A stretch of 64,000 bases of DNA from Bacteroidota bacterium (lineage in GTDB: Bacteria > Bacteroidota > Bacteroidia > Chitinophagales > Chitinophagaceae): the NCBI GenBank assembly GCA_023387985.1, contig JAEWHC010000008.1:361410-425409 (forward strand). Reading direction: 5' to 3'. Below the pieces are notes generated by a model. It was not told the origin of the DNA, searched no databases, and saw only the letters and a list, made by a program, of their open reading frames with translations. Below are positions 19,343 through 30,000 of this stretch, in pieces. Numbering within the stretch: the stretch's first letter is position 1; every line of letters begins with the position of its first letter. A program made the translations under genes and the position numbers.

Positions 19343-20170
19343 TCAGATGGGCAGGTCTTTTTGCATGCGCAAGGGAGTGGCCATAAGTTGTTGCTCCAGC
19401 AATTTTGGATTTACCCCGGCAAAAACCTTGAAATCGCGGATCATGTGCATCTGGTCAAAATACCCGGCGGAATAAGCAATCTCCGTCCAGGTAAGGAAGG
19501 GATTCAATTCCCGCAACCGGTAGGCTTTTGAAAACCGTAGGATGCGGGCATAAGCTTTCGGGTTCATGCCCAACCGCTCACGGCTTTTTCGTTCAAACTG
19601 CTTCAGGCCCAGGCAGGCCAGGGACGCCAGGCTTTCCATGCTCATATTGCCGTGGGTCTGCAATAACATTTTCATCGCCGCATCAAAGGGCAGGAGTTCT
19701 TTTAACTGATGCACCTTCACCAGGAGAAAATGCTCGACCAAATTTTTGGCTTCTTCCAGCTCCTTTGTATTTTTCAATTGTTCGTTGAGGGATTTCATTT
19801 CCAAACCGAAAAAATCCTCCGCATTCAACCCTTCATCAAACAGTTCATGCATAGGCAACCCCAGCAGTCGAAACATTCCGCCGGGAAAGAAATCCACCCG
19901 GATGGATCTGAGCTTCCTGTGTACCTTGATGTTCACCCTGGAAAATTGCGGCCCGATGATTACGACATCCGTCTGCTTTTCAAAACGCTCCGAATCTCCC
20001 AATCCCATGGAAATGGGATCATTGCAATAAAAGATCATTGTTTGAAAAGGCGTGGGGGGATAGGGCGTTGAAATTTCCACAACACCTTCAGGCAGGTTTG
20101 CGTCAATTGTGGAAAGATTGACAACGAATTCCTGTAAGGCAAGATGCGGTTTGTAAATTTTTACGTCCAT
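19343..20170 (-). CDS. AraC-family transcriptional regulator
   Basis: Regulator of 275 residues. The N-terminal about 160 residues resemble the DUF6597 sensor-like domain of Bacteroidota AraC proteins (MDVKIYKPHLALQEFV start, FFPGGMFRLLG motif). The C-terminal two helix-turn-helix units occupy about 170-260, with LASLACLGLKQFERKSRERLG and the second-HTH signature FDQMHMIRDFKVFAGVNP. The gene begins directly after the stop codon of the next upstream gene (no gap), so it is cotranscribed with the small secreted protein at 20171-20680. Target genes are unknown; neighbours are the natural candidates. Confidence 0.88.
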   Translation of the reverse strand: MDVKIYKPHLALQEFVVNLSTIDANLPEGVVEISTPYPPTPFQTMIFYCNDPISMGLGDSERFEKQTDVVIIGPQFSRVNIKVHRKLRSIRVDFFPGGMFRLLGLPMHELFDEGLNAEDFFGLEMKSLNEQLKNTKELEEAKNLVEHFLLVKVHQLKELLPFDAAMKMLLQTHGNMSMESLASLACLGLKQFERKSRERLGMNPKAYARILRFSKAYRLRELNPFLTWTEIAYSAGYFDQMHMIRDFKVFAGVNPKLLEQQLMATPLRMQKDLPI

Positions 20171-20680
20171 TTATTTATTGAATAACTCTAATAACTCAGC
20201 TTCAGTCAATGTGCAATAACCATCCCTGGTGATGATGGCAACTCCATTGGTTAGCATGCGTTGGGCTGGTTGCAGCGTAACCAAATCCTTGCCGAGCTTA
20301 AAAGTCCTTTCAAATTTCTTGTTTTTTTTATTCCCGTCTTGAAAAAAAGATATCAGGTAACCATAAAATATTGCCAGGGTATTCCCGGTACTGTTGAATT
20401 TTAATGTAAAATGCCTGACCACCTGCATGTCACGTGTATTTTTCAACCGTTCATCATTTTGCAATTGCAGCAAATACAGGGTGTCGCCGTTTCCGGGTAA
20501 ATATTTGAGGGTGGCGCGGTTTGCCTTCAGCCATTTTACTTCACCAACGGTTTTCCAGTTGGCATAATTCGTCTCAATTTCACGGATTTGAGCGTACGTC
20601 CTGACCGGGCTAAAAAATAAAATAACCGCCTGAGCAACCAACCCCAGGATGAACATTGGGTATTTAGTGTGCCTGTTCAT
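20171..20680 (-). CDS. Small exported protein of unknown function
   Basis: 169 residues from the ATG at 20680, chosen because MNRHTKYPMFILGLVAQAVILFF then forms a membrane or signal segment ending near TYAQ. No family was recognised. The mature part is basic and beta-like (LPGNGDTLYLLQLQ, MQVVRHFTLKFN). The stop codon abuts the AraC start, so the two genes are very likely translated from one mRNA. It may be a sensor or target connected to the AraC protein, but that is positional inference only. Confidence 0.55.
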   Translation of the reverse strand: MNRHTKYPMFILGLVAQAVILFFSPVRTYAQIREIETNYANWKTVGEVKWLKANRATLKYLPGNGDTLYLLQLQNDERLKNTRDMQVVRHFTLKFNSTGNTLAIFYGYLISFFQDGNKKNKKFERTFKLGKDLVTLQPAQRMLTNGVAIITRDGYCTLTEAELLELFNK

Positions 20681-20777
20681 TAAACCAGCAATACAATTTG
20701 TGCTATATTTTTCTTTTTTTGGGTAGTGGTGATTCATGAGCTGATGATTTATTGGGATTCAACCTGCTGATGCTTAG

Positions 20778-21443
20778 CTAGCTATTTATCTTCTTGCCTG
20801 CTCCTTTGCCCTTCTTGAACATATAGGAAACCTGGGGCCACCAGGTGATAAAAATTTCCGTAATGATCAATGGCACAAAAGACCAGAAATACTCCTGAAT
20901 GACGCGGGCAAACAATGGATCTTCCACGGTGCCAAACAGAAAATCAAGCGGGAGGATGCCCCCAATCCGTACTAGTACAAAAGCCAGCACGCAAACATAG
21001 CTGCGTACCATCATCTGCCGGTGCACTTTAATATTCCGCCGCTTGATGGCCAGCCAGGCAAAGGCCGTGGTCAGCACGGCGAAAACCGTCAACAGGAAAA
21101 GCGAAACCCGGCAGGGTACACACGGACTTACCAATGAAAGACGGAAAGCAGAAATGCCAATCAACACGATTCCAGCCATGTACAGTTTTCCGGTGTTGCG
21201 GTGAAGCGACGTATAATGCTTTCGCAGCCATTCCCAAAATTGAACAGGGCCAAAAAACAACGCCAGGGTGCCGCCAAACAAATGCATGCTCACCCAAAAT
21301 TGATTGTTGAAAAAGCGGTCGCCCCAAAGTGGGCTCCGGTATCCAAACAAATAAGCCACTACATTATCAAAGAAAAAATATACCGAGAAGGCGATAACAA
21401 TTGTCCAAAAAATAATCAGCAAAATGGTTCTTGTTATCCGCAT
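20778..21443 (-). CDS. DUF2306 family membrane protein
   Basis: A 221-residue polytopic inner-membrane protein with about five to six hydrophobic helices (first LLIIFWTIVIAFSVYFFF). The sequence features FWVSMHLFGGTLALFFGPVQFW and HRNTGKLYMAGIVLIG match the DUF2306 family. HRNTGK and VHRQMMVRSY carry the conserved histidines on the inner side, reminiscent of haem-binding cytochrome b561-like folds, but function is not established. It lies 9 bp from the stop of the BNR-repeat gene on the same strand, which suggests cotranscription. Confidence 0.8.
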   Translation of the reverse strand: MRITRTILLIIFWTIVIAFSVYFFFDNVVAYLFGYRSPLWGDRFFNNQFWVSMHLFGGTLALFFGPVQFWEWLRKHYTSLHRNTGKLYMAGIVLIGISAFRLSLVSPCVPCRVSLFLLTVFAVLTTAFAWLAIKRRNIKVHRQMMVRSYVCVLAFVLVRIGGILPLDFLFGTVEDPLFARVIQEYFWSFVPLIITEIFITWWPQVSYMFKKGKGAGKKINS

Positions 21444-21452
21444 ATGTATTCA

Positions 21453-24443
21453 TCAATTGGTTACATCCTGCATAAAAAATATTTTGTTTCCTGAGGTCAG
21501 ATCTGCACGATAAAATTTACCCGGTTGAAATGCGGTATTTTCAAATTGAACCTTACAGGCACCACTATTGCATTGCACTTCTTTTTCTGCCACATACGTT
21601 GCCGACTCCGTATCGTAAAGCCGGACAATATATCTTCCTGTTTTGCGGATATTTACTTTTACCTCTATTCCGGTGTTATTCATGGATGCAGATTCAATCT
21701 CTCCGGTTGCTTTGAATTCCATTATCGCATTTTCCGCAAGCACAGTGGTTTCGGCACCACCATCAGCTAAAGTCATTACCGGCAAGCCATTATTGCAGGG
21801 CCCAATCACCGCGCTGAAATCAGTTCCCGCTTCAGCTGTAAAGTTTGGCGTTAAGGCAATAACGGCACCCGCTTTAAAATGCACCGAAGTGCCCGCATAA
21901 TTTTGAACTGTCGAGGTACTGGTAACCGTGGTTCCTGCCTGGTAAAAACGCTGCCCGGAAAGAGAATTTGTTACATTCAGCACGTCTTCACAAGGCCCGA
22001 AAGCTTCGGTTTTCCAAATTCCCCGGCCAAATGTGGCGGCAAACAAATACAGGTTGCCGTTAATATCGCCCATAAATTCCAGTTCACTGATGGCGAGCCT
22101 GGGTAGCCCGTTGTAAAATGGTGTCCAATCGGAATCATTTTTTCCGCGGTAATAAACACCCACTGCTGTCCCCACATACAGGTTGTCATTTGCATCGCTT
22201 ATTATGGAAAAGGCCGGAAAATTGGGCAGGCTTCCGGTTATATTTGTAAAACTGGTACCACTGTTTGAGCTCACAAAAACTTTATTACCGGCGCTGTAGC
22301 CGGCAGATGTTACCCAAAACAAATTGCTGCCGTTTGAAGAAACATGGATATCCGTTATCTTACTTCCATCGTATCCCACAGCACTTAATCCCCTGGTTAT
22401 ATTCACAACTTCATCTGGTAAAATATCGTTTAGGTTATCCACGCGAAACAATCCTGCGTGGCTGCCATTGCTGCCCGCGGTATAAATGCGCTTGGAATTC
22501 GTTCTGCAGGTGGCCAGAGCCCAGTTTCCGGGCGCGTAGATGGCATCGTAAATCCTGTTCCACTTGTCCCCTCTGCTGTAGCTGACATAGGTATCCGGAT
22601 ATCCGGCGTATAACACATCCTCGTTGGTTGGTGACATACCGAGGTTGGGAAAAAAGTTAGAAGGGTCATCATGATCGATTCCTTCCGGTGATACATCGGT
22701 AGTGATGACCCCATCGGCACGGATCCTGGTATTGACCACCCACCAGGAATCATCCCGGTTGCCGGCAGGAGGAAGATCAGTAAGTACATCATAACCATCA
22801 CCGCCGTCAAATTGTTCAAAGGTTCCACCACTCACCTGTTTTAAAATGCCATTATCTTGTGAGCCCGCCCAGGTTTCATAATCTTCGTTGGAGAGTTCAA
22901 ACTTGTAAAATTGAGTACAGCTCAAACCATTGAACAGTCTTGTCCAACTTGTGCCGTTGTCCGTACTCAATGCCACTCCACCATCCGTAGCCACAAACAC
23001 GGAAGTGGCATTGGCCGGATCGTAGATTAAATGGTGAACATCGGGATGAACATACCGGTGATCAAGAATTGACCTGAAATAATCTGTATTCTCACTCCAG
23101 GTAGCACCCCCGTCATTGCTTCGCCATACGTTCAGTCCACCTGCCAGCACCAGGTTTGCATTGATTGGCGATACAGCTAGGGCAATATCATAGGTCGATT
23201 GGTCAGACCCGATGATTACCCCATCATAGTTTAAAATATCCGGACTGTTGCTGCGCAATGAAAAAGTATTGCCCTCATCCGTTGAGCGCATGAGGCCTTT
23301 GAAACGATGGTCGTCATTGGTTTTGGTAAGTAAGCTCGGTCCGCTCAACAGATAAACGTAATTGGGATTCGCCGGAGTTACGGCGATCTCTGCACGGTTA
23401 TTTTTATACCGGTCATCTTCCTGTTCCCACACCGAGCCCAGGTACCGCTGATGAAAAGTGACTCCGCCATCTGTGGATTTGAAAAACCGCACAAAATTTC
23501 CAACAGAAGCGGTACAATAAACAATGAGTCCGCTACCTGGTTTGTATTCAATATCAAAAACCTTTAAATCAGATCCCAGGTTTATGCCGGAAGATGAATG
23601 AAAAACTGACCTTACCCAGGAACCCCCTCCATTTGTTGTGCGGTAAATCCCCTGGTTTGTGGCAGCCATCAGCACATCTGCGTTATTGGGCGCCTGCACC
23701 AGGTTGAACCCAACATAACGGCCATGGCCCGGGATATCGGGAAAAGTGCCGGTAGGCATAAAAGTTGCACCGCCATCAACGGATTTAAGCACGCCGGCCG
23801 AATACCTTACATAGCCAAATCTGAAATTAAAACCGCCACTGTTCCATCCATCGCCATCGCCGGTGAGCACATACACCACATTGCTGTTGGCATGGCTCAC
23901 TACGATGCCGGAAACACCAAGCGAAGGGAAATAACTGCTCACATTTTGCCAGATCACACCGCGGTTAATGCTTTTAAACAGCCCGCCGGCGGCTGAACCG
24001 GCATAAACGATCTGGTTATTGGCGGGGTCAATCGCTATGCGGTTTACACGGCCAATGCCATCCGCACTGTAAGCCGGACCTACAAGTTCCCAGGCTCCCC
24101 TGCTTGAAGAAAGGGTTGTTTCTCCGGTAAGAGATTGTGTTTGCAAATAATCATACGTGCGTTTTGAAACATTGGCCACTTCACCATTGGGCAACAAATG
24201 GGGTTCAGAATCAAAAAAATATCGGTTCCATTTTTTTTGTTCACGTTGTATTTGTTTCAACTCCGCATTGTCCCTGGCCATTTTTGCTTTTGATTTATAA
24301 TATTCGCCCACTGCTTTTTTCATTTGCTGAAAATTGCGCGTAGTGGCCAGCTTATCCTGTAGAATATGGTCTGCTTTTTGCGCACATATACTTATGGAGA
24401 TGAATACAAGGCAAACCATGAAAATAATTCGCTTCATCATCAT
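21453..24443 (-). CDS. Secreted BNR/sortilin-like beta-propeller surface protein
   Basis: A 996-residue exported protein (MMMKRIIFMVCLVFISISICAQ signal). Many Asp-box/BNR repeats are visible, for example SINRGVIWQN, SVDGGATFMP, TTNGGGSWVR, STDEGNTFSL, SNDGGATWSE and STDNGTSWTR, giving one or two large beta-propellers over about residues 110-800. The C-terminal about 180 residues hold a coat-hanger-like beta segment (FKAGAVIALTPNFTAEAGT) and a final beta domain; a typical T9SS sorting domain was not clearly seen. Propellers of this type occur in sialidase-like, xyloglucanase-like and adhesion proteins; no catalytic motif was found. Its start overlaps the stop of the next upstream gene by 4 bp (ATGA). 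Confidence 0.75.
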   Translation of the reverse strand: MMMKRIIFMVCLVFISISICAQKADHILQDKLATTRNFQQMKKAVGEYYKSKAKMARDNAELKQIQREQKKWNRYFFDSEPHLLPNGEVANVSKRTYDYLQTQSLTGETTLSSSRGAWELVGPAYSADGIGRVNRIAIDPANNQIVYAGSAAGGLFKSINRGVIWQNVSSYFPSLGVSGIVVSHANSNVVYVLTGDGDGWNSGGFNFRFGYVRYSAGVLKSVDGGATFMPTGTFPDIPGHGRYVGFNLVQAPNNADVLMAATNQGIYRTTNGGGSWVRSVFHSSSGINLGSDLKVFDIEYKPGSGLIVYCTASVGNFVRFFKSTDGGVTFHQRYLGSVWEQEDDRYKNNRAEIAVTPANPNYVYLLSGPSLLTKTNDDHRFKGLMRSTDEGNTFSLRSNSPDILNYDGVIIGSDQSTYDIALAVSPINANLVLAGGLNVWRSNDGGATWSENTDYFRSILDHRYVHPDVHHLIYDPANATSVFVATDGGVALSTDNGTSWTRLFNGLSCTQFYKFELSNEDYETWAGSQDNGILKQVSGGTFEQFDGGDGYDVLTDLPPAGNRDDSWWVVNTRIRADGVITTDVSPEGIDHDDPSNFFPNLGMSPTNEDVLYAGYPDTYVSYSRGDKWNRIYDAIYAPGNWALATCRTNSKRIYTAGSNGSHAGLFRVDNLNDILPDEVVNITRGLSAVGYDGSKITDIHVSSNGSNLFWVTSAGYSAGNKVFVSSNSGTSFTNITGSLPNFPAFSIISDANDNLYVGTAVGVYYRGKNDSDWTPFYNGLPRLAISELEFMGDINGNLYLFAATFGRGIWKTEAFGPCEDVLNVTNSLSGQRFYQAGTTVTSTSTVQNYAGTSVHFKAGAVIALTPNFTAEAGTDFSAVIGPCNNGLPVMTLADGGAETTVLAENAIMEFKATGEIESASMNNTGIEVKVNIRKTGRYIVRLYDTESATYVAEKEVQCNSGACKVQFENTAFQPGKFYRADLTSGNKIFFMQDVTN

Positions 24444-25711
24444 TGCCTGTTTTTGATTGTTGACTTGAGCGCATCAATTTCATTTTGCAGTTGCAAAATA
24501 TAAAGAGTCAATTCCTCGATTTTTTCCATCATTCGGCGCTGCATTTCCCCCAGGTCCATCCCTGATTTTTCCAATTCGCTGGCTGGCGGAATGTTGGGCA
24601 GGTGTTGATGGGTTTGAATAAATTTCTGCAATTCCGGGAGGCTTCTCAATTTGTACTGATTGGAAAAAACATAATCCGGCCAGCTCGCCTGCAATCGTAC
24701 CCGGAGTTCCTCTACCATTACCTTGCCAGCCACGCTTAGCCTGTACCCTGTGGCTGCTGTTGCCGTGCCAATACTTACATTGCCTGCTGCATCTACAAAT
24801 AACCGGTCGCCACCACCAGTGCGCACCACGAATTTGCCTGTGGCATTATCACCATAGGTACCGATCCGGATATTGGAACCGGAAAGCTGCACAAAACCAA
24901 TATTCGTAGCGTTTTCCCTGAAATTGAGCAAACTACCCGATTGCAGGGTTATATCCCCGTTGGATAAAAGGCCAGAATTAAAAATAGAAGTTTTCAGGCT
25001 GGCAAATGTTTCCTGAACCGTTACCGAATTTGCTCCGACGGATGTTGCTTTCATTTGTCCTTCCACCTCCAATGGGGCGGTTGGCGCTGAAGTGCCAATA
25101 CCCACTTTCCCTTCCTGGGTAATGACCATATTGCTTCCAACTCCCGTTCCTGAAAAAATCAAACCGGGCGTAACCAGGCTGCCAATAATGTAACGCACAT
25201 AACCCTTGCGTTCATTCGAAACTAAAAAATTCACGCCTTCACTGCGGACCAGGGTTGCAGTTCCCATATTGAATTCCAGATTGTTTTCAATATCGCCCAA
25301 TATGCTCCGGGCAATGCGCACACTTCCGTTGCTGATGTGTAATTTTTCTGAAGGTGAACCGGTTCCAATACCAACACTGTCGGTGGTATAAATCCAGTTC
25401 GGGTTATTCGCAGATTCAGTCCATAAGGATGTTCCACCTCCGCCGGAGCTTCCGCCTAAAATTTTCCAGCCGGCACCATCATGTTGGAAGGCAGCTTTAA
25501 GGTCAGTATCATAAACGACCAATCCTTCAATAGCTTGAATTGCATTGCGTTGCACAGTTGTCATGCGCGGCAGTAACAAACCCCGTGCAGTACTTTTCAA
25601 TTCAAGAATGGAACTGCCATGCGGGGTGGTGGTTCCAATACCTACCGCTTGCGCGGATGCGTTGAAAGAGATCCCAAAAACAATTGCGAAAAACAGGAAG
25701 ATCTGTCTCAT
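24440..25711 (-). CDS. Exported VGIGT-repeat protein with C-terminal coiled coil
   Basis: A 423-residue surface protein (signal MRQIFLFFAIVFGISFNASAQ). It opens with AVGIGTTTPHGSSILELKS and RGLLLPRM, the hallmark of a large Bacteroidota family of fibrous surface or tail-fibre-like proteins; further VGIGT motifs recur (DSVGIGTGSP, KVGIGTSAP, NVSIGTATA). The C-terminus (LPELQKFIQTHQHLPNIPPASEL, then a heptad-like LYILQLQNEIDALKS) resembles the region that in relatives follows an endosialidase-chaperone-like segment. A trimeric fibre is likely. It overlaps the BNR gene by 4 bp, implying translational coupling and a shared surface structure. Confidence 0.7.
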   Translation of the reverse strand: MRQIFLFFAIVFGISFNASAQAVGIGTTTPHGSSILELKSTARGLLLPRMTTVQRNAIQAIEGLVVYDTDLKAAFQHDGAGWKILGGSSGGGGTSLWTESANNPNWIYTTDSVGIGTGSPSEKLHISNGSVRIARSILGDIENNLEFNMGTATLVRSEGVNFLVSNERKGYVRYIIGSLVTPGLIFSGTGVGSNMVITQEGKVGIGTSAPTAPLEVEGQMKATSVGANSVTVQETFASLKTSIFNSGLLSNGDITLQSGSLLNFRENATNIGFVQLSGSNIRIGTYGDNATGKFVVRTGGGDRLFVDAAGNVSIGTATAATGYRLSVAGKVMVEELRVRLQASWPDYVFSNQYKLRSLPELQKFIQTHQHLPNIPPASELEKSGMDLGEMQRRMMEKIEELTLYILQLQNEIDALKSTIKNRQ

Positions 25712-25870
25712 GGTTTTATTTTGAAAATTTCAATATCGTTTGTTCAATTTGAGGTGCGGTTGCAGCAAAGATTTTGCAAATGATGACGCCGGACAGGGAT
25801 TCCGCGATGACGGGAATGCGGATGAATTAAAAAAATGCTGCAAAGTCCAAAGCAAAAAGGATGTTTCTGG

Positions 25871-26587
25871 TTATTGCCTTGGCTCATAAATAATACGCAT
25901 GGCTTTTAGGCCAAGCTGATTGCCTTGCCAGCCGTTTGTGGTTCTCACTATTACCCGGAAATAAAATTCTGAACCCTTTATTTCACGATCGCCCAAAAGT
26001 GTAATGGACCGGATTAGATCACTGGCGGAACTTGAAGAAATTGTGGCTTCGCTGGAAATAGAGCCCTGGTTAAGCAGGCCACGGTCTATTTCAAAAACAA
26101 GATCAGAAGTGGTGCTCTGGTCAAGATAAAAAAAGGTAATTCGCTTAATCAGGGTTCCGGATGGCAGTGGTATGTTACACATTAACCGGTGGGCTGCAGT
26201 CGTACCGTCCATATATCTTACATTCCATGGATGATGAAAATAATTATGAGAACTGAAGCCGGGCAGAAAACTCTCATGCCCGATAATCAGGGTATCTAAA
26301 CGGGATTTATCGTAGCTTAACCTTACCCAATTGGTGAAAAGAAAATTGAGGTTAACGTAAATACCGCTCTCCTTGTCGGTTTGATAAACCATGAGGCCGG
26401 TAGGCACACTTGAGGGAATCGCCAGGCGTTGTGCTTCCGTCATCCTGGGAAGCAAAAAACCTTTACCCGTACTCTGCAAATCGAGAATGGCTTTTGAGTT
26501 AGGTGTTGCGGTTCCGATGCCTACACTTTGAGCGAAAACCGCGTAAACGGCAACCAAGAAAACAATGACCAGGAAAATTTTTTTCAT
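25871..26587 (-). CDS. Exported VGIGT-repeat protein, short paralogue
   Basis: A 238-residue protein, start at 26587 (MKKIFLVIVFLVAVYAVFAQ signal) rather than an upstream codon. It has the same opening as the preceding gene (SVGIGTATPNSKAILDLQS, GFLLPRMTEAQRLAI) and so is a paralogue, but the C-terminal half is a distinct beta-rich domain (FLPGFSSHNYFHH to GLKAMRIIYEPRQ) without the coiled coil. Function is unknown. It is 159 bp upstream of the longer paralogue and may form a surface assembly with it. Confidence 0.65.
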   Translation of the reverse strand: MKKIFLVIVFLVAVYAVFAQSVGIGTATPNSKAILDLQSTGKGFLLPRMTEAQRLAIPSSVPTGLMVYQTDKESGIYVNLNFLFTNWVRLSYDKSRLDTLIIGHESFLPGFSSHNYFHHPWNVRYMDGTTAAHRLMCNIPLPSGTLIKRITFFYLDQSTTSDLVFEIDRGLLNQGSISSEATISSSSASDLIRSITLLGDREIKGSEFYFRVIVRTTNGWQGNQLGLKAMRIIYEPRQ

Positions 26588-26604
26588 ATTGTAAATTTGA
26601 TATT

Positions 26605-26904
26605 TCAATAAATACTGTCCAGCTCAACAAGCAACTGCAACAGGTGCTCATTTTTTAGCATACCGCCCATATGTTCCCTGAGTTGAGGAATAATCATTTT
26701 TTTATCTGCCTGATTTTGCCAAATGCAGTTGGGCAGATAAACAAATTCAAACCATTCAATAAATTTGCATGGCTGATGAAAAATATCGGCATTGTATTGC
26801 CAAACCCAATCGGGCGCATTGTTTTCCCTCATGCCGAGATCTCTCAATTCATCGATAATCTCCACCACTTTTCCAAGGACCAGTTTTTGCGTGTGCTCTC
26901 TCAT
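26605..26904 (-). CDS. Small YqcC-like protein
   Basis: A 99-residue soluble protein. The order of an N-terminal helix (VVEIIDELRDLGM), a W-rich centre, and FIEWFEFVYLPNCIWQ followed by a C-terminal helix (HLLQLLVELDSIY) resembles YqcC (PF04287), a small helical protein family often encoded next to tRNA pseudouridine synthase TruC. No TruC gene is present here. Its stop lies 15 bp from the start of the VGIGT gene. The family call is by eye and moderate. Confidence 0.5.
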   Translation of the reverse strand: MREHTQKLVLGKVVEIIDELRDLGMRENNAPDWVWQYNADIFHQPCKFIEWFEFVYLPNCIWQNQADKKMIIPQLREHMGGMLKNEHLLQLLVELDSIY

Positions 26905-27004
26905 TATTTCTCAAATCTATTTTTTGTATCGGTCGGAGTCAAGCAACACTTAGGCAACGGCAGATTTATTTAGGAAACGGCACGTGTTTTCCTTTTCAGC
27001 ATTT

Positions 27005-27012
27005 TATATTTG
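27005..27012 (+). promoter_or_regulatory. Promoter -7 box of the two-component operon
   Basis: TATATTTG is a full match to the Bacteroidota TAnnTTTG -7 consensus, 27 bp before the ATG at 27040. It overlaps an upstream in-frame TTG, which supports choosing the ATG as the real start. No clear -33 TTTG was found. Confidence 0.5.
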
Positions 27013-27039
27013 ATCAGGCCGATCAAATTTGGCGCTTGC

Positions 27040-30000
27040 ATGAGGAAATTGATCGTTATTTTCCGGATAGCATTTTTATTGCTGAACTGTAATGGCGCAA
27101 TTAGCCAAACCGCTTTCCATATCAATACCTCAAGAGAATTCAATACCGATATGATTACGGAGATTCTTCGTGACAGTAAAAAGAATATGTGGATCGCCAG
27201 CTATAACGGATTGTACAAACATGAGGGATCGCGAATCCGCAACTTCCTGCAACAAAGCCCTTCCGGAAATGCACTGAGTGGCCTTGAGATCCATTGCCTC
27301 ATGGAAGACCATGAAGGATATGTTTGGGTGGGCACCACAAACGGCGTTGACCGGATAGATCCGTTAACCTATACCATCAAACATGTTCCGCTTAAAAGCA
27401 ACGACAGCGCAAGCAGCTTCCTTGGATACATCACCGCCATTTTTCAGGATGATGAACAGCGGGTTTGGATTTGCACAGAAGGCGCTTTGTTCAGGGTGGA
27501 TCCCGAAACCTTCGGATACGAGGTCATTCCCAAAGTAAAAGGCAGCAATGGCATACCATCAACCATAATGACGAAAAAAGCGGGCGAAAAAAGCGGCGAT
27601 GGCATCTGGATGATGACCGCTGAAGGACTGGTATTTTACCATTACCGAACCCGCCAATTTCACCATCGCTATTTTAACCCGGATGACCGGCCAATATTCA
27701 AGCTTGCAAGCGCATCCTGGGGAAGCCCGGGAGATCTTATCAGAGATCAGAAAGGCAACCTCTGGTTCGTATTTCAGGACAGCAAACTGATCCGGTTTAA
27801 CCCGGAAAATAACCAGGTTGACAGTTTCCCGTTTCAACTGCCTGTGAATGCCTGGAAATGTTGCTACTCGCTTTTGGAAGATCATCACCAAAATATCTGG
27901 CTTGGTTTCCGGCACGGCGGAATCCTGCACTTCGATACCCGGCTTTACCAATTCACGCCCATTCGCTATACTGCAGGTACAGGAATCATTGCCAGCAATT
28001 ACGTTTACGGAATGGCACAGGACTATATTGGAAACATTTGGGTAAGTACGGATAACGGGATTGATGTGATCAATTATTACAACAAGGCGCTCCGGCAGGT
28101 TCAGCTGAGCCAGGAAGCGGATTATACACGCCTGGTGCATCAATCTGCAGACATGAGCCGCGACATGGAGGATAATATTTATATCCCTTTTTACCGCACC
28201 GGTTTTTTCAGGTACAGTTACCGCAATAATGCAATCAGTTTTCATAAAGCAGGAAATGGGGTTACTACCGGAACATCCTTCATTATTCCCGATGCTGAAA
28301 ATAAAAACCGCGTTTGGGCAGCGCGGGAAAACGGATTGATCCCGGTTTCACTAAGTGATCCGGCTGCACAACTCCGCCTCAGTTATTCCAAAATTCCGGC
28401 GGCAGCCTATTCAACGCCAGGTGATATTATTTGGGAATATTCCGAAGATCCGCATTCCGTATATGTCCGCAAAAACAATGGCATGCTCTATCATCTCCGG
28501 CCGGAGAAAACCGATAGCCTGCGGGCGTATTACTGGAGAAAAAACCTTACCCTCTCAGAAGATAAAAAATACCTCTGGTATATTACCCGGGAACTGAACC
28601 TGGCGCGGCGTAACCTGAACACATGGGTGCAGGATACTTTTGATATTCAGCGAAAACTGAAATCACTAAATTTTTCGTTCTCAAATCCGCGGGCAGTACT
28701 TGAAGATGGAAATTCAATCTGGATCACTTCGCAAAACGGGTTGCTGCGGTTTTTTTTCCGGCAGGACAGCCTGGCAACCTATTCCACGCAAAACGGCCTT
28801 GCCCATAGTTTCAGCTTCGCCCTGCACAAGGATATAAAAAACCGGGTTTGGGTTTCCAGCTTTGGCGGTATTGATTATTACGATCGCCAAAGCAACGCCT
28901 TTAAAACCCTCATGAAGTTTCCCACCACTTCCTACATGGAAACATTTGGAAGCATCATTGAACTGTCTGATCATCACCTGGTTTTTCATGCGGGCAATCA
29001 CCTCTATATTGTCAATCCCGAATTTGTTGAGCAGCTTGTACCGGAGGAACTTGTTCTGGCCCTGGATGAATTCCTTATTAACGGCGAAGCGGTTCACTGG
29101 ACCGATCCGGATATGCTCAGTGCACTTGATCATACGCAGAACCACATCCAGGCCAGGTTCGGGCTAATCGCATTCGACAAAAAAATGACCATTCAATATT
29201 GGTACAGGCTGCATTCCGGTGACCAGTGGGTAAATAATGGCAATAATTCGGAACTGCTTTTCAATACATTGAAACCGGGTACATATGCATTGCAGATCAA
29301 AGCAACCGACATTTCAGGCAGGCAATTGTCGGAAGTCCTGCATGTAAATTTCCGCATCGCGCCGCCGTTCTGGAAAACATGGTGGTTTATTTCACTGGTA
29401 GCTGGTATTATGCTGATCATCGTATACCTGCTTTATAAGAACCGCATCAATACGCTTGAGCGTAAAGCAAAACTGGAAAAGCAAATTGCCGAACTGGAAA
29501 GCAAGGCCCTGAGGGCGCAAATGAACCCGCATTTTATTTTCAACAGCCTGAACGCGATCCAGGAATTGGTGGTGACAGAGAAACTGGAAGACGCCTATTC
29601 CTACCTCTCCAGGTTTTCCAGGCTGTTGAGGATGGTATTGAACCATTCTGAAAAAAGCATCATTTCCCTGGCAGATGAACTGAATATGCTTCAGCTCTAC
29701 CTCCAACTGGAATCGCTTCGTTTTAAGAGCAATTTTGAATACCGATTGGAAGTTGAGGAAACCGTTGATCCGGAAATGAGCGGCATTCCCCCACTGCTGG
29801 TACAGCCCTATATTGAAAATGCCATTTGGCACGGGCTGTCGGCAAAAGAAGGAAAGCGCATCCTGGAAGTCACATTCCGGGAAGATAACAATAACCTCAT
29901 TTGCCGGATCAAAGACAATGGCATTGGCAGGAAAAAGGCCGGGGAAATCAAAGCATCAAAACTAAGCAGCAATAAATTTGAATCAAAAGGGATGAAACTC

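Noticed and set aside
25712..25870. Possible REP-like palindrome (ATTCC...GGAAT) between the VGIGT genes
   Set aside because: Only a 5-bp stem and a single copy in the window; too weak to call a repeat.
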